Notes under the pieces: model-generated | The model's input: the letters and a program-made list of their open reading frames with translations, nothing else | Databases searched by the model: none | What the model was told of the DNA's origin: nothing | Assembly (NCBI GenBank): GCA_031259745.1 | Contig: JAIRLB010000058.1 | Coordinates: forward strand, 1-13,484 | Direction of reading: 5' to 3' | From: Rickettsiales bacterium | GTDB lineage: Bacteria > Pseudomonadota > Alphaproteobacteria > Rs-D84 | Length of the DNA: 13,484 nucleotides | Shown here: in pieces, positions 1 through 7,040 of the stretch | How positions within the stretch are numbered: the first letter of the stretch is position 1 | Layout of the letters: every line of letters begins with the position of its first letter | Program-made: the position numbers and the translations under genes

Positions 1-1
1 G

Positions 2-1417
2 ACGGCGACATTCTCGTACATGACCCAGGAAAACCCGTTGTTTCAATCAGAGCACCGCTTGAATGCTTCTCATTCCGAATTCAGGACAAACGGCTCGTTT
101 ACCCGCAATCGCGACGGCGAATTCCGATGGCACATATTCAATGATGATGTTATCGAACTTGGCGAACATGTTCGTACGACGATTTATCTAGAACGCGCAT
201 CTGACAAAACTTATTTGCAGAAATACGGATTTTACGGCGATCAGCCTTATTTGGATTCAGGGGCCAAGATTGAAATGTTCGGAGAATCCGGCTATGCTGT
301 CGCGGATGCTCACATTTTTCAAGAATTGCGCAGCAACCAGACGCTGGTACCTGTCCCTGGCGGCGACATTCTGCCAAACGTCCGCGGGATCTATCAGACC
401 AAGCCCATATTCCATGAAACTTATTTGCTGTTGAATGCGGACATTCTGGGAATATCGGGCGACACATTCGCATCCCAGCGTGTTATCGGCGCATCCAGAA
501 TCGTATCACCGTGGACAATATGGGGCGGGAACCGAATCACGGCCAGCTTGTCCGCGCGATATGATATTTACAACTTTGACAACACCGAGATGATTGACCA
601 TAGCAATTATTCAGGTCTTAAATCACGATTCCTGCCAAGCGGGTATTTGGAATGGTCCCTGCCGATGATGAAAGGCGGCGGGGCTTGGAGGCAGATAATC
701 GAACCGCGCGCCAGATTGACAGTAATGCAAAGCTTGGACAATGCCGCATTCGCATCAAATAACGATTCCTCTGGCGCATTGCTGTCTGATGCGACATTAT
801 TTTCGAACAATCGTTTTCCCGGATTAGATTTGTGGGAAAACGGAACTTTTGCGGATTACGGCGCACGCTGGGCCGCATTTGACGGCGCAGGACATAATGT
901 CGAGGTTTTCCTGGGGCAGTCCTATGATTTTATAGAACGTCCAGATACAGACCCAAACAGCGGGTTTCATAACGGCGCATCTGATTATGTCGGCCGAATT
1001 AAGTATGAAAGCAACAAGTTGCTGTCGCTGGGGACGCGTTTCAGATTGTCTGAAAACAATCTTTCGCTGCGCCATATGGAAACGGCGGCAAAAATTGGAA
1101 CGTTCAGAAACTATTTAAATTTCGGCCATATTTGGGCTGCGCAATTTATTGATGCCGAAACGCAGGGAGATGATATCAATGAATTGAACGCGGGGCTTAA
1201 TATTTATCTGACAGAACGCGTCGGGTTAAAGTTCAATGCGATTTACAACATAACGGACAAAAATTTTCAAAGACATTCGGGCGGAATATTCTATAATCAT
1301 CCGTGTTATTTCCTGTTATTGGAATATCGGCGTGATAATGCGCAAAAAGAAGACTATGTTGGAAATACGACTTTCCAATTTCGCTTCGGGATGAACATTA
1401 ACGGAATAATGCAATAA
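2..1417 (+). CDS. lptD: LPS-assembly outer-membrane protein LptD, C-terminal part (5' end outside window)
   Basis: LptD is the outer-membrane beta-barrel that, with LptE, inserts lipopolysaccharide into the outer leaflet. The reading frame is open to the left edge (T-A-T-F-S-Y before the first ATG at 20), so this is about the last 471 residues of a protein normally over 700 residues long; the N-terminal periplasmic jellyroll lies outside. Seen in the sequence are alternating barrel strands and family-like stretches: ILPNVRG, the NNDSSGALLSD region, FPGLDLWENG with YGARW, GQSYDF and SDYVGRIKY. It ends in FQFRFGMNINGI, as expected of a last barrel strand. The only cysteine in this part is in HPCYF near the C-terminus, where LptD proteins normally carry a disulfide-forming cysteine whose partner lies in the N-terminal region. 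The SurA-like gene begins 18 bases after the stop, a common alphaproteobacterial order. Identity is by overall pattern and context. Confidence 0.88.
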   Translation, partial: TATFSYMTQENPLFQSEHRLNASHSEFRTNGSFTRNRDGEFRWHIFNDDVIELGEHVRTTIYLERASDKTYLQKYGFYGDQPYLDSGAKIEMFGESGYAVADAHIFQELRSNQTLVPVPGGDILPNVRGIYQTKPIFHETYLLLNADILGISGDTFASQRVIGASRIVSPWTIWGGNRITASLSARYDIYNFDNTEMIDHSNYSGLKSRFLPSGYLEWSLPMMKGGGAWRQIIEPRARLTVMQSLDNAAFASNNDSSGALLSDATLFSNNRFPGLDLWENGTFADYGARWAAFDGAGHNVEVFLGQSYDFIERPDTDPNSGFHNGASDYVGRIKYESNKLLSLGTRFRLSENNLSLRHMETAAKIGTFRNYLNFGHIWAAQFIDAETQGDDINELNAGLNIYLTERVGLKFNAIYNITDKNFQRHSGGIFYNHPCYFLLLEYRRDNAQKEDYVGNTTFQFRFGMNINGIMQ

Positions 1418-1435
1418 GGTTTGGAGGAAACTATT

Positions 1436-2272
1436 ATGAAATCATTAGGATTAAAAACTTTGCCAGCAGTCGTGGCGTCAGTTTTATCGCTGCAATCCTT
1501 ATTTGCGGCATCCGTCATCGCGACCGTCGCAGGCAGGCCTGTGACAGACACCGACATCACCGCGCGGGTCGCGCTGATGAACAAGCAGGGCGACACATCC
1601 ACGGATAACCGCAAAAGGGCTCTGGACAATATTATCAGCGACCAAATCAAACTGGATTACGCGGCGAATTTCAAGGCCGTGCCGACAGACGCGGATGTTG
1701 AAAAAGAATTTCGCGCGATGAACCTCGGCGATTTGTCCGCAACCGAGCGCGCAATGGCAAAATCCGCCGTGGCGGCAAACATTGCATGGCAGATTGTCAT
1801 CGCCCGGACAATCGTGCCGACCATCGGGGCTTCGCCAGAAGAAATTGTCGAAGAAAGGCGAGAATTGGAACGAGCGCGCGGACTGCCGATAGAAATGACA
1901 ATAATCCGCCTGATCGACATTCCGGCTGACGCAGCTTCAAAGCTGACAAAACCAAATTCGTGCGATGACGCCATGGATATGGCTTCTACGCTGGGGGGGG
2001 CGCCCCAAAAATTCACAGCCGCACAGTATGAGCTGTCCGCAGATATTCGCGAACGTATTATCGGACTGCCGAAATTAGTATGGTCCCAGCGCCGGGACAA
2101 TTCAGTTTTGCTGGTCTGTTCCGAAAAGAAAACATCGGAATATGGCAAGCTGGACGAAATCATAAAACAGAACACTGTTTACAAAAAAGCAATGTTCACA
2201 GCCGACCAGCAGTTGAAGCAACTGCGCCGCAAGGCTGTGATTGTAATCCACGATGATAAATACAAACTTTAA
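1436..2272 (+). CDS. Short SurA-like periplasmic chaperone (SurA N-domain protein)
   Basis: This is a 278-residue exported protein, probably a periplasmic chaperone for outer-membrane proteins. The start is ATG 1436, with GGAGGA at 1423-1428 as ribosome site; an in-frame TTG at 1421 would lie before that site and is unlikely. Residues 1 to about 25 form a signal peptide (Lys2, Lys7, a hydrophobic core, then LFA-AS as cleavage site). The mature protein opens with VIATVAGRPVTDTDI and a helical segment with RKRALDNIISDQIKLDYA, the usual start of SurA N-domains. SurA proteins normally run past 400 residues with one or two parvulin domains. Here the region after about residue 145 (EMTIIRLIDIP onward) is at most one short, divergent parvulin-like segment. 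The upstream lptD neighbour, whose product is a known SurA client in other bacteria, supports the role. A G8 run lies at 1993-2000. PpiD or another SurA_N protein is the alternative. Confidence 0.75.
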   Translation: MKSLGLKTLPAVVASVLSLQSLFAASVIATVAGRPVTDTDITARVALMNKQGDTSTDNRKRALDNIISDQIKLDYAANFKAVPTDADVEKEFRAMNLGDLSATERAMAKSAVAANIAWQIVIARTIVPTIGASPEEIVEERRELERARGLPIEMTIIRLIDIPADAASKLTKPNSCDDAMDMASTLGGAPQKFTAAQYELSADIRERIIGLPKLVWSQRRDNSVLLVCSEKKTSEYGKLDEIIKQNTVYKKAMFTADQQLKQLRRKAVIVIHDDKYKL

Positions 2273-2273
2273 G

Positions 2274-3383
2274 ATGACGAGCGACAAACCGATCTTGTTT
2301 AATCTGACCACCACCATGTTGGAACAGTTCATAAATGATATCGGACAGCCAAAATTCCGCGCCAAGCAAATCGCAGAATGGTTGAACCGCGGCGCGCCGG
2401 ATTTTTCCGTGATGAAGAATCTTCCGGAATCTCTGCGCATGCGGCTGGATGAATCAGTGCGCACTCTGCCGGTATCAATTGTGCGAAAATTGGAATCATC
2501 CGACGGTCAGACGACAAAATTCTTATTGAAATTGAACGATGGTGAACAAATCGAATGCGTCCTGATGCGCACCAGTTATGGCAATAGTGTCTGCGTCAGC
2601 TCACAGGTCGGCTGCGCGATGGGCTGCAAATTCTGCGCCAGCACTCTGCTGGGGCTGAAACGCAACCTGACCGCAAACGAGATGTATGCCCAGCTGCTGA
2701 TCGCACAGTGGGAATTGCGCGACGGACAGACAGACGGCAAACAGTCAAAGCCGAACGGCGACCCCAATAACAACGATGTGTCGCATGTGGTTGTCATGGG
2801 CACGGGCGAACCATTGCATAACACGGAAAATCTGATAGGTTTTTTGGAACGCGCTAATCGAGATATGGGAATCGGATGGCGCCGCCTGACAGTATCCACA
2901 TGCGGCATCGTACCGGGGATAAAAAAATTGAGCAAATGGGGCCGTCCGGTCAACTTGGCAATATCGCTGCATGCGCCAAACAACGCCCTGCGCGACGAAA
3001 TTATGCCCATCAATAACAAGTATCCCATCGACCAGACATTGAATGCGGCCTTTGAAAACGCGGGCCGGCACAACCGCCAGTTAATGATTGAATACATTAT
3101 GCTGGCCCGTCCGGATGTTCAGGAAGAACAGCTTTTGTACAACTGCGCGCCGACGCATGCCGAAGAGCTGACCCGGCTGCTGTCTGGCAAAAACTGCATG
3201 GTTAATTTGATTCCTTGGAATGCTGTGATCGAACGGAATTTTGCCTCGCCATCCGGCAACGCCGTACATCGTTTTCAAGACATTTTGATAAAAAACGGAA
3301 TTCACACCAGAATTCGCCGCGAACGTGGCACGGACATTGGCAGCGCCTGCGGCCAGCTTCGCTTGAACTCACAGAAAATTTAA
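2274..3383 (+). CDS. rlmN: Dual-specificity rRNA/tRNA adenine-C2 methyltransferase RlmN (radical SAM)
   Basis: RlmN methylates C2 of A2503 in 23S rRNA and A37 of some tRNAs, using a 4Fe-4S cluster, S-adenosylmethionine and a methyl-Cys intermediate. Visible are the cluster motif CAMGCKFC (Cys114, 118 and 121 in this numbering), the upstream cysteine in VCVSSQVGC (Cys107, equivalent to E. coli Cys118), LAISLHAPNN, NLIPWN, and the methyl-accepting cysteine in RERGTDIGSACGQLR (Cys359). Small departures from the usual form are GTGEP in place of GMGEP, STCG in place of STSG, and about eight extra residues between IEYIML and THAEELTRLL. ATG 2274, one base after the SurA-like stop, is preferred; ATG 2253 in the same frame would overlap by 20 bases. 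Neither has a clear Shine-Dalgarno site, so translation is probably coupled to the preceding gene. At 369 residues the length is normal. Confidence 0.95.
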   Translation: MTSDKPILFNLTTTMLEQFINDIGQPKFRAKQIAEWLNRGAPDFSVMKNLPESLRMRLDESVRTLPVSIVRKLESSDGQTTKFLLKLNDGEQIECVLMRTSYGNSVCVSSQVGCAMGCKFCASTLLGLKRNLTANEMYAQLLIAQWELRDGQTDGKQSKPNGDPNNNDVSHVVVMGTGEPLHNTENLIGFLERANRDMGIGWRRLTVSTCGIVPGIKKLSKWGRPVNLAISLHAPNNALRDEIMPINNKYPIDQTLNAAFENAGRHNRQLMIEYIMLARPDVQEEQLLYNCAPTHAEELTRLLSGKNCMVNLIPWNAVIERNFASPSGNAVHRFQDILIKNGIHTRIRRERGTDIGSACGQLRLNSQKI

Positions 3384-3409
3384 TAACTCAATAAATACAT
3401 TGTTTTTTA

Positions 3410-3438
3410 TGGACAACATTTTGTAAAAACGATATAAT
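3410..3438 (+). promoter_or_regulatory. Sigma70-type promoter downstream of rlmN
   Basis: TGGACA (3410-3415) and a perfect TATAAT (3433-3438) are separated by exactly 17 bases, 27 bases after the rlmN stop. The predicted start is near 3445. It could drive the cysteine-rich gene at 3595 with a leader of about 150 bases, or a very short RNA ending at the hairpin at 3470-3492. Confidence 0.6.
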
Positions 3439-3469
3439 GTTTATCGAAAGCTTGTGCTAGTCTAAACCT

Positions 3470-3492
3470 CCGATTTTTATGTCGGTTTTTTT
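3470..3492 (+). terminator. Weak terminator-like hairpin between rlmN and the Cys-rich gene
   Basis: CCGA (3470-3473) pairs with TCGG (3482-3485) around an 8-base loop and is followed directly by seven T. The U-tract is good but the stem has only four base pairs, so termination would be partial. It may end rlmN transcription or act as an attenuator in the leader from the promoter at 3410-3438. Confidence 0.4.
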
Positions 3493-3594
3493 AATTTCAA
3501 AAATCCCTGATTTCCGCGACATTTCCCTCCACCATTATGCCTAATCCAAAGGGACAATTATTTTCGATCATATATAGAAAATCTGGTGGCACAA

Positions 3595-4191
3595 TTGAAT
3601 AAAATCTCAACATTGCTTAAAATTTACGTACTCTGTCTGTTCTCATTAGAAAACAATGCTGTTGCTGATTGCTGCGTAAAATGTGGCGCAACGGACAAGT
3701 CTGTAAAATTCACCAGCGCATGCGTATACTTTTCATCAATCCGCCCTTATACAACCGACCAATGCGAAGCGCGAACATGCGGAACCCAAAAAGTATGCAT
3801 GCGCAAAAGCGCCGTATGCGATGATATGATTTTGGCCACTATTGCGAATTGTCCCGCGCCAGCAGCCGGAAAATTCACTCAATTACGAAATTTTGCGGAC
3901 CTGGACTTGCAAGGCGCCAATCCACCAGCCGGCGGATGGCAGGCTATGAAAAACGACTGTCTGTCTGTGAACATTTGTCCGAACGGCACAAAAGCGGTCG
4001 GCAAAAACTGCCTGACATTAAGCGGTATTACAATATCTGCAAAATTGATGAGAAAATGCTTTGCCTGCCAAGGCGAGAAATTCGAAAAATGCATAAAATC
4101 GCGCAGCGAAAAATCCTATGCGGAAAAATCCAATGACGCTTCTGAAACTCAAAATTGTTATGAAATGGGCGCAGCAGCCAGCCTGGGTTGA
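3595..4191 (+). CDS. Orphan secreted cysteine-rich protein, unknown function
   Basis: I do not recognise this family. The 198-residue product starts with a likely signal peptide (MNKISTLLKIYVLCLFSLEN then NAVA, with cleavage before DCC). The mature part of about 175 residues holds 16 cysteines, some as pairs (CC; CVKC; CFAC). CPNGTKAVGKNC and CFACQGEKFEKC look like small disulfide- or metal-stabilised knots. Such density in an exported protein suggests periplasmic or surface placement with many disulfides; this is inference. TTG 3595 is chosen because GGTGG (3585-3589) sits six bases upstream; GTG 3586, in frame, is the alternative and adds three residues. The gene stands alone between rlmN and sspB, with 211 non-coding bases before it and 79 after, and is more AT-rich than its neighbours. 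A lipoprotein is unlikely, as no lipobox precedes the first mature cysteine. Confidence 0.7.
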   Translation: MNKISTLLKIYVLCLFSLENNAVADCCVKCGATDKSVKFTSACVYFSSIRPYTTDQCEARTCGTQKVCMRKSAVCDDMILATIANCPAPAAGKFTQLRNFADLDLQGANPPAGGWQAMKNDCLSVNICPNGTKAVGKNCLTLSGITISAKLMRKCFACQGEKFEKCIKSRSEKSYAEKSNDASETQNCYEMGAAASLG

Positions 4192-4250
4192 ATAAAAATA
4201 ATAGCAGGTAAAAACGGCGGCGGCCATTTCATTATTGACTATTGACCTTC

Positions 4251-4259
4251 TGTTATAAT
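4251..4259 (+). promoter_or_regulatory. Extended -10 promoter of sspB, implying a leaderless mRNA
   Basis: TG-T-TATAAT is a perfect extended -10 element (TGnTATAAT). No good -35 box lies 16-18 bases upstream; the TTGACT at 4235-4240 is only 13 bases away. Transcription should begin at G4266 or G4267, four or five bases before the sspB ATG at 4271. Confidence 0.6.
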
Positions 4260-4270
4260 ATACTCGGCCT

Positions 4271-4768
4271 ATGGGCAAGATAAACTATCAGAAACTGTTG
4301 GACAATGCGTTGAAATCAGTAGTCAAAGATGCGCTGATTCACGCCCAGTTTAACGGTTTGGACGATGGGGCGCATTTCTTTATTACATTCAATACACGCG
4401 ACCATGGCGTTGTTTTGCCGGATTTTCTGCGCATCAGATACCCGGATATTATGACTATCGTTTTACAATATTCTTATAACAACCTGAATGTGTCGGACAA
4501 GGAATTCGGCGTTCAGCTGACATTCGACGGACATCCGTTTTTTATCCGCGTTCCGTTCGCTTCTTTGATTGAATTCAAAGACCCATCCGTTGACTTTATG
4601 CTATCGTTTCAGCAAAAAAATACACAGTCGGCCGGAAATGATATGGAATTGCCTTTAGAGGAAAAATCAAGCGCGATTCAAAATGACAAAAGGGTGGTAA
4701 GCTTGGATGATTTTCGTAAAAAGAAAGTTACCGATATAAAGTTGAAAGTTAAACCAACTTCTGATTGA
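4271..4768 (+). CDS. sspB: ClpXP protease adaptor SspB, alphaproteobacterial type
   Basis: SspB tethers ssrA-tagged and other substrates to the ClpXP protease in the cytoplasm. Residues 1 to about 113 form the substrate-binding domain: INYQKLLDNALKSVVKDAL, HFFITFNTRDHGVVLP, the characteristic LRIRYPDIMTIVLQYSY, and FGVQLTFDGHPFFIRVPF followed by DPSVDFMLSF. A low-complexity polar linker (about 115-138) leads to VVSLDDFRKKK at 142-152, which matches the ClpX-binding (XB) tail of alphaproteobacterial SspB. Both functional modules are therefore present. The 165-residue length is normal for this clade. There is no Shine-Dalgarno sequence before ATG 4271 and the promoter lies just upstream, so initiation is probably leaderless. 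The gene is convergent with accC, with 55 bases between them and no convincing terminator. Confidence 0.93.
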   Translation: MGKINYQKLLDNALKSVVKDALIHAQFNGLDDGAHFFITFNTRDHGVVLPDFLRIRYPDIMTIVLQYSYNNLNVSDKEFGVQLTFDGHPFFIRVPFASLIEFKDPSVDFMLSFQQKNTQSAGNDMELPLEEKSSAIQNDKRVVSLDDFRKKKVTDIKLKVKPTSD

Positions 4769-4823
4769 TAATGACCATTTCAGTTATAAATTAACAAACA
4801 AATACCGGCATTTCGCTGTTCTT

Positions 4824-6233
4824 TTATTCCGTGTCTTTCGGAATATCGCCATCCGCCGGATTTTCGCTCATGGCTGCCGCCTTCTCAGCTTCGGCTTGCA
4901 GGAAAATTTCTAGCCAATGATTGTCAAAGTTCAAGTGCTTGACATCTTTGTTCCGCAGCAATTCCCGCTGCAATGGAATGGTCGTCTTGACGCCTTCGAT
5001 AATAAATTCGTCCAAGGCGCGCGCGGCGCGCATTATGCACTGCGGGCGATTTTGTGCATGGACAATCAGCTTCGCGATCATAGAATCGTACGTCGGTGGA
5101 ATCACATAGCCTGTATAAACAGCAGAATCAACGCGCACACCCAGTCCGCCTGACGGAGAATATAAAGTGATCTTGCCGGGATTCGGAATAAAAGTTTCTG
5201 GATCTTCCGCATTGATTCGAAATTCGATCGCATGACCGTTCGGAAGCAAATTCGCCTGGGTATAGCCCAATTCCTCACCTGCGGCGATGCGTATTTGCTC
5301 GCGCACCAAGTCGATGCCGTACACCATTTCTGTAACAGGATGCTCTACTTGCAAGCGGGTGTTCATTTCCAAAAAATAGAACTTGCCGTCTTCGAACATG
5401 AATTCAAATGTTCCGGCATTCGTATAGCCCATTTTTTTTGCAGCCGTCTTGCATACCTCAATCATATCATCGCGCTGCTTTTGCGTCAGCGCCGCCGCCG
5501 GGCATTCTTCCATAATCTTTTGGTTTTTGCGTTGCAATGAACAGTCGCGTTCGCCAAATATGACGATATTGCCGCGTTTGTCGCCCAGCACCTGGAATTC
5601 TACATGCCTTGGGTGCAGCAACAGCTTTTCTATATATAGAGTGTCGTCGCCAAAGCCCGATTTAGCCTCGCGCTTGGTCATCTGAAAAGCTTCTGGCATT
5701 TCGGCCGCATTCATGATTGGCCGCATGCCCTTGCCGCCGCCGCCGGCCGCCGCTTTCAACATGACTGGATATCCGATCTTCTCGGCCCAAGCCAGCGCGT
5801 TGTCCAAATCGGTAATTGCACCATCAGACCCAGGAACCACCGGCAGGCCGCATTCAATAGCGGTCTTTTTGGCATTAACCTTGTCGCCCATTTTAATAAT
5901 CATGGCGGCTGTCGGCCCGACCCAAATCAGCCCGTGCTGCTCGACCTTTTCAACAAAGCCCGCGCGCTCGGACAAAAATCCATACCCGGGATGAATCGCG
6001 TCTGAATTAGTCAGCAGCGCCGCTGTTAAAATAGCTGATTCGTTCAAATAAGTATCCTTGGTAGGTCCAGGTCCTATGCAGACCGATTCGTCCGCCAAAT
6101 GCACATGCGTGGCATTGCGGTCGACAGACGAATGAACCGCGACTGTGCGGATTCCCATATCGCGGCATGCGCGGATAATTCGTAACGCTATCTCGCCACG
6201 GTTGGCAATAAGTATTTTTTTAATTTTTTGCAT
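4824..6233 (-). CDS. accC: Biotin carboxylase subunit of acetyl-CoA carboxylase
   Basis: AccC carboxylates biotin on AccB using ATP and bicarbonate, the first half-reaction of malonyl-CoA formation for fatty-acid synthesis. Order of motifs: KKILIANRGEIALRII at the N-terminus, HPGYGFLSE (81-89), the ATP-grasp glycine loop GGGGKGM (164-170), ERDCSLQRKNQK (228-239), and the catalytic EMNTRLQVEHPV with Glu289, Asn291, Arg293, Gln295 and Glu297; Arg339 in EFRINAEDP matches E. coli Arg338. At 469 residues it is about 20 longer than E. coli AccC; the extra is a polar, acidic C-terminal tail (SENPADGDIPKDTE) of unknown use. ATG 6233 lies 16 bases after the accB stop. No strong ribosome site is visible, which suggests coupling to accB. 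Confidence 0.97.
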   Translation of the reverse strand: MQKIKKILIANRGEIALRIIRACRDMGIRTVAVHSSVDRNATHVHLADESVCIGPGPTKDTYLNESAILTAALLTNSDAIHPGYGFLSERAGFVEKVEQHGLIWVGPTAAMIIKMGDKVNAKKTAIECGLPVVPGSDGAITDLDNALAWAEKIGYPVMLKAAAGGGGKGMRPIMNAAEMPEAFQMTKREAKSGFGDDTLYIEKLLLHPRHVEFQVLGDKRGNIVIFGERDCSLQRKNQKIMEECPAAALTQKQRDDMIEVCKTAAKKMGYTNAGTFEFMFEDGKFYFLEMNTRLQVEHPVTEMVYGIDLVREQIRIAAGEELGYTQANLLPNGHAIEFRINAEDPETFIPNPGKITLYSPSGGLGVRVDSAVYTGYVIPPTYDSMIAKLIVHAQNRPQCIMRAARALDEFIIEGVKTTIPLQRELLRNKDVKHLNFDNHWLEIFLQAEAEKAAAMSENPADGDIPKDTE

Positions 6234-6249
6234 GTTTTAATTGCCGCTG

Positions 6250-6687
6250 TTATTCAATAATAATCAATGGCTGATCAAATTCAACCGCTTGGCCGTCCGT
6301 GACCAATATTTCCTTAACCTTGCCGTTGCGGTCAGCCTTTATTGGGTTAAATGTTTTCATCGCCTCGATCAAAATAACTGTGTCGCCGGCCTTGATTTGC
6401 GCACCGACCGATGTGAAAGGTTTTGCGCCTGGCTCTGCCGCCAGATAGGCAACCCCGACCATCGGGGATTTCAATGCCAAGGCATTTGATTCGGATTCCG
6501 AAGACGCCGTCTTAGATATGGCTGATGTAGGAAAACTCGGCATGGCAGCCGTAACCGACTGCTGCTTGGACAAATGAATATGTTTGCGATAGACGCCGAA
6601 CAGGAACTGGCGTTCTAAATCCAGCTCGGTTATTCCCATTTCATCCATAATCTTTGACATGGATTCTACAGTTGAACGAAATGACAT
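6250..6687 (-). CDS. accB: Biotin carboxyl carrier protein of acetyl-CoA carboxylase
   Basis: AccB carries the covalently bound biotin that shuttles CO2 from biotin carboxylase to carboxyltransferase. The 145-residue protein has a helical N-terminal segment (1-40), a Ser/Thr/Ala-rich linker (about 41-70) and a biotinyl domain (72-145). The biotin site is EAMKTFN with Lys111; the residues after the lysine are Thr-Phe where E. coli has Met-Met. A thumb insertion (AEPGAKPF, 84-91) typical of bacterial AccB is present, as is the closing DGQAVEFDQPLIIIE. AAGGAT lies 6 bases before ATG 6687 as ribosome site. It is the first gene of an accB-accC operon transcribed from the promoter at 6747-6774. Confidence 0.97.
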   Translation of the reverse strand: MSFRSTVESMSKIMDEMGITELDLERQFLFGVYRKHIHLSKQQSVTAAMPSFPTSAISKTASSESESNALALKSPMVGVAYLAAEPGAKPFTSVGAQIKAGDTVILIEAMKTFNPIKADRNGKVKEILVTDGQAVEFDQPLIIIE

Positions 6688-6746
6688 ATTTTATCCTTAT
6701 GTTTAATTATCGTCGCGACAGGCAAATCAAGCCGCATGTAAACTGA

Positions 6747-6774
6747 ATTTTAGCACATCTAAGCCAGATGTCAA
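6747..6774 (-). promoter_or_regulatory. Strong promoter of the accB-accC operon
   Basis: Read on the minus strand: perfect TTGACA (6769-6774), a 16-base spacer ending TGTGC, then TAAAAT (6747-6752), with TGn just before the -10. The predicted start is near 6740, giving a leader of about 53 bases to accB. The -35 box overlaps the yidD stop codon (6771-6773), so accBC has its own start point behind rnpA-yidD. Confidence 0.8.
6755..6771. promoter_or_regulatory. Palindrome in the accBC promoter spacer, candidate operator
   Basis: ACATCT (6755-6760) and AGATGT (6766-6771) form a perfect 6+6 inverted repeat with five bases between. It fills the space between the -10 and -35 boxes and overlaps the latter. 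This is the classic position for a dimeric repressor site. No T-run follows on either strand, so it is not a terminator. The regulator is unknown. Confidence 0.4.
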
Positions 6775-7040
6775 GGGACCGGGTCATATCCGAACCCGCC
6801 GCCGGGACGACAGCGCGATATGCGTCGGACACTCATCATGCCGCCGCGCAGCATGCCGTATTTCAAGATCGCCTGCCGAGCGTATTCGCTGCAAGTCGGC
6901 ACAAATCGGCAGGTGGCACGGCCACCAAATAACGGCGAAATCATTATCTGATAAAGACCGATTAATCTGATTGCAGACAGTCGCACCGCCCGCGATGCAA
7001 TATTTGCTTTCGATGTATTTGCTGTGGAATGCGCACTCAT
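6771..7040 (-). CDS. yidD: Membrane protein insertion efficiency factor YidD
   Basis: YidD is a small membrane-associated protein that helps the YidC insertase. The 89-residue product has the full family signature: IRLIGLYQIMISPLFGG, CRFVPTCSEYARQAI, then SRCRPGGGFGYDPVP at the C-terminus. An N-terminal extension of about 20 polar residues (SAHSTANTSKAN) precedes the amphipathic helix. Its ATG overlaps the rnpA TGA by four bases (ATGA), and no ribosome site is visible, so translation is probably coupled to rnpA. yidC, usually next in this cluster, does not follow; accB does. Confidence 0.94.
   Translation of the reverse strand: MSAHSTANTSKANIASRAVRLSAIRLIGLYQIMISPLFGGRATCRFVPTCSEYARQAILKYGMLRGGMMSVRRISRCRPGGGFGYDPVP

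Noticed and set aside
2576..3097. 173-codon minus-strand frame opposite rlmN
   Set aside because: It is fully inside rlmN, whose radical-SAM motifs are intact, and it has no ribosome site or family likeness.
3551..3578. GGGACA-N16-TATAGA as a second promoter directly before the Cys-rich gene
   Set aside because: Both boxes are weak (four of six matches each) in an AT-rich stretch; the upstream TGGACA-N17-TATAAT is much better.
4235..4259. TTGACT and TATAAT as a -35/-10 pair before sspB
   Set aside because: The spacer is only 13 bases, too short for a sigma70 promoter. The extended -10 alone explains the site better.
4800..4813. AAATACCGGCATTT near-palindrome between sspB and accC as a terminator
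   Set aside because: The centre is CCGG with no room for a loop, there is one mismatched base on each side, and no T-run follows.
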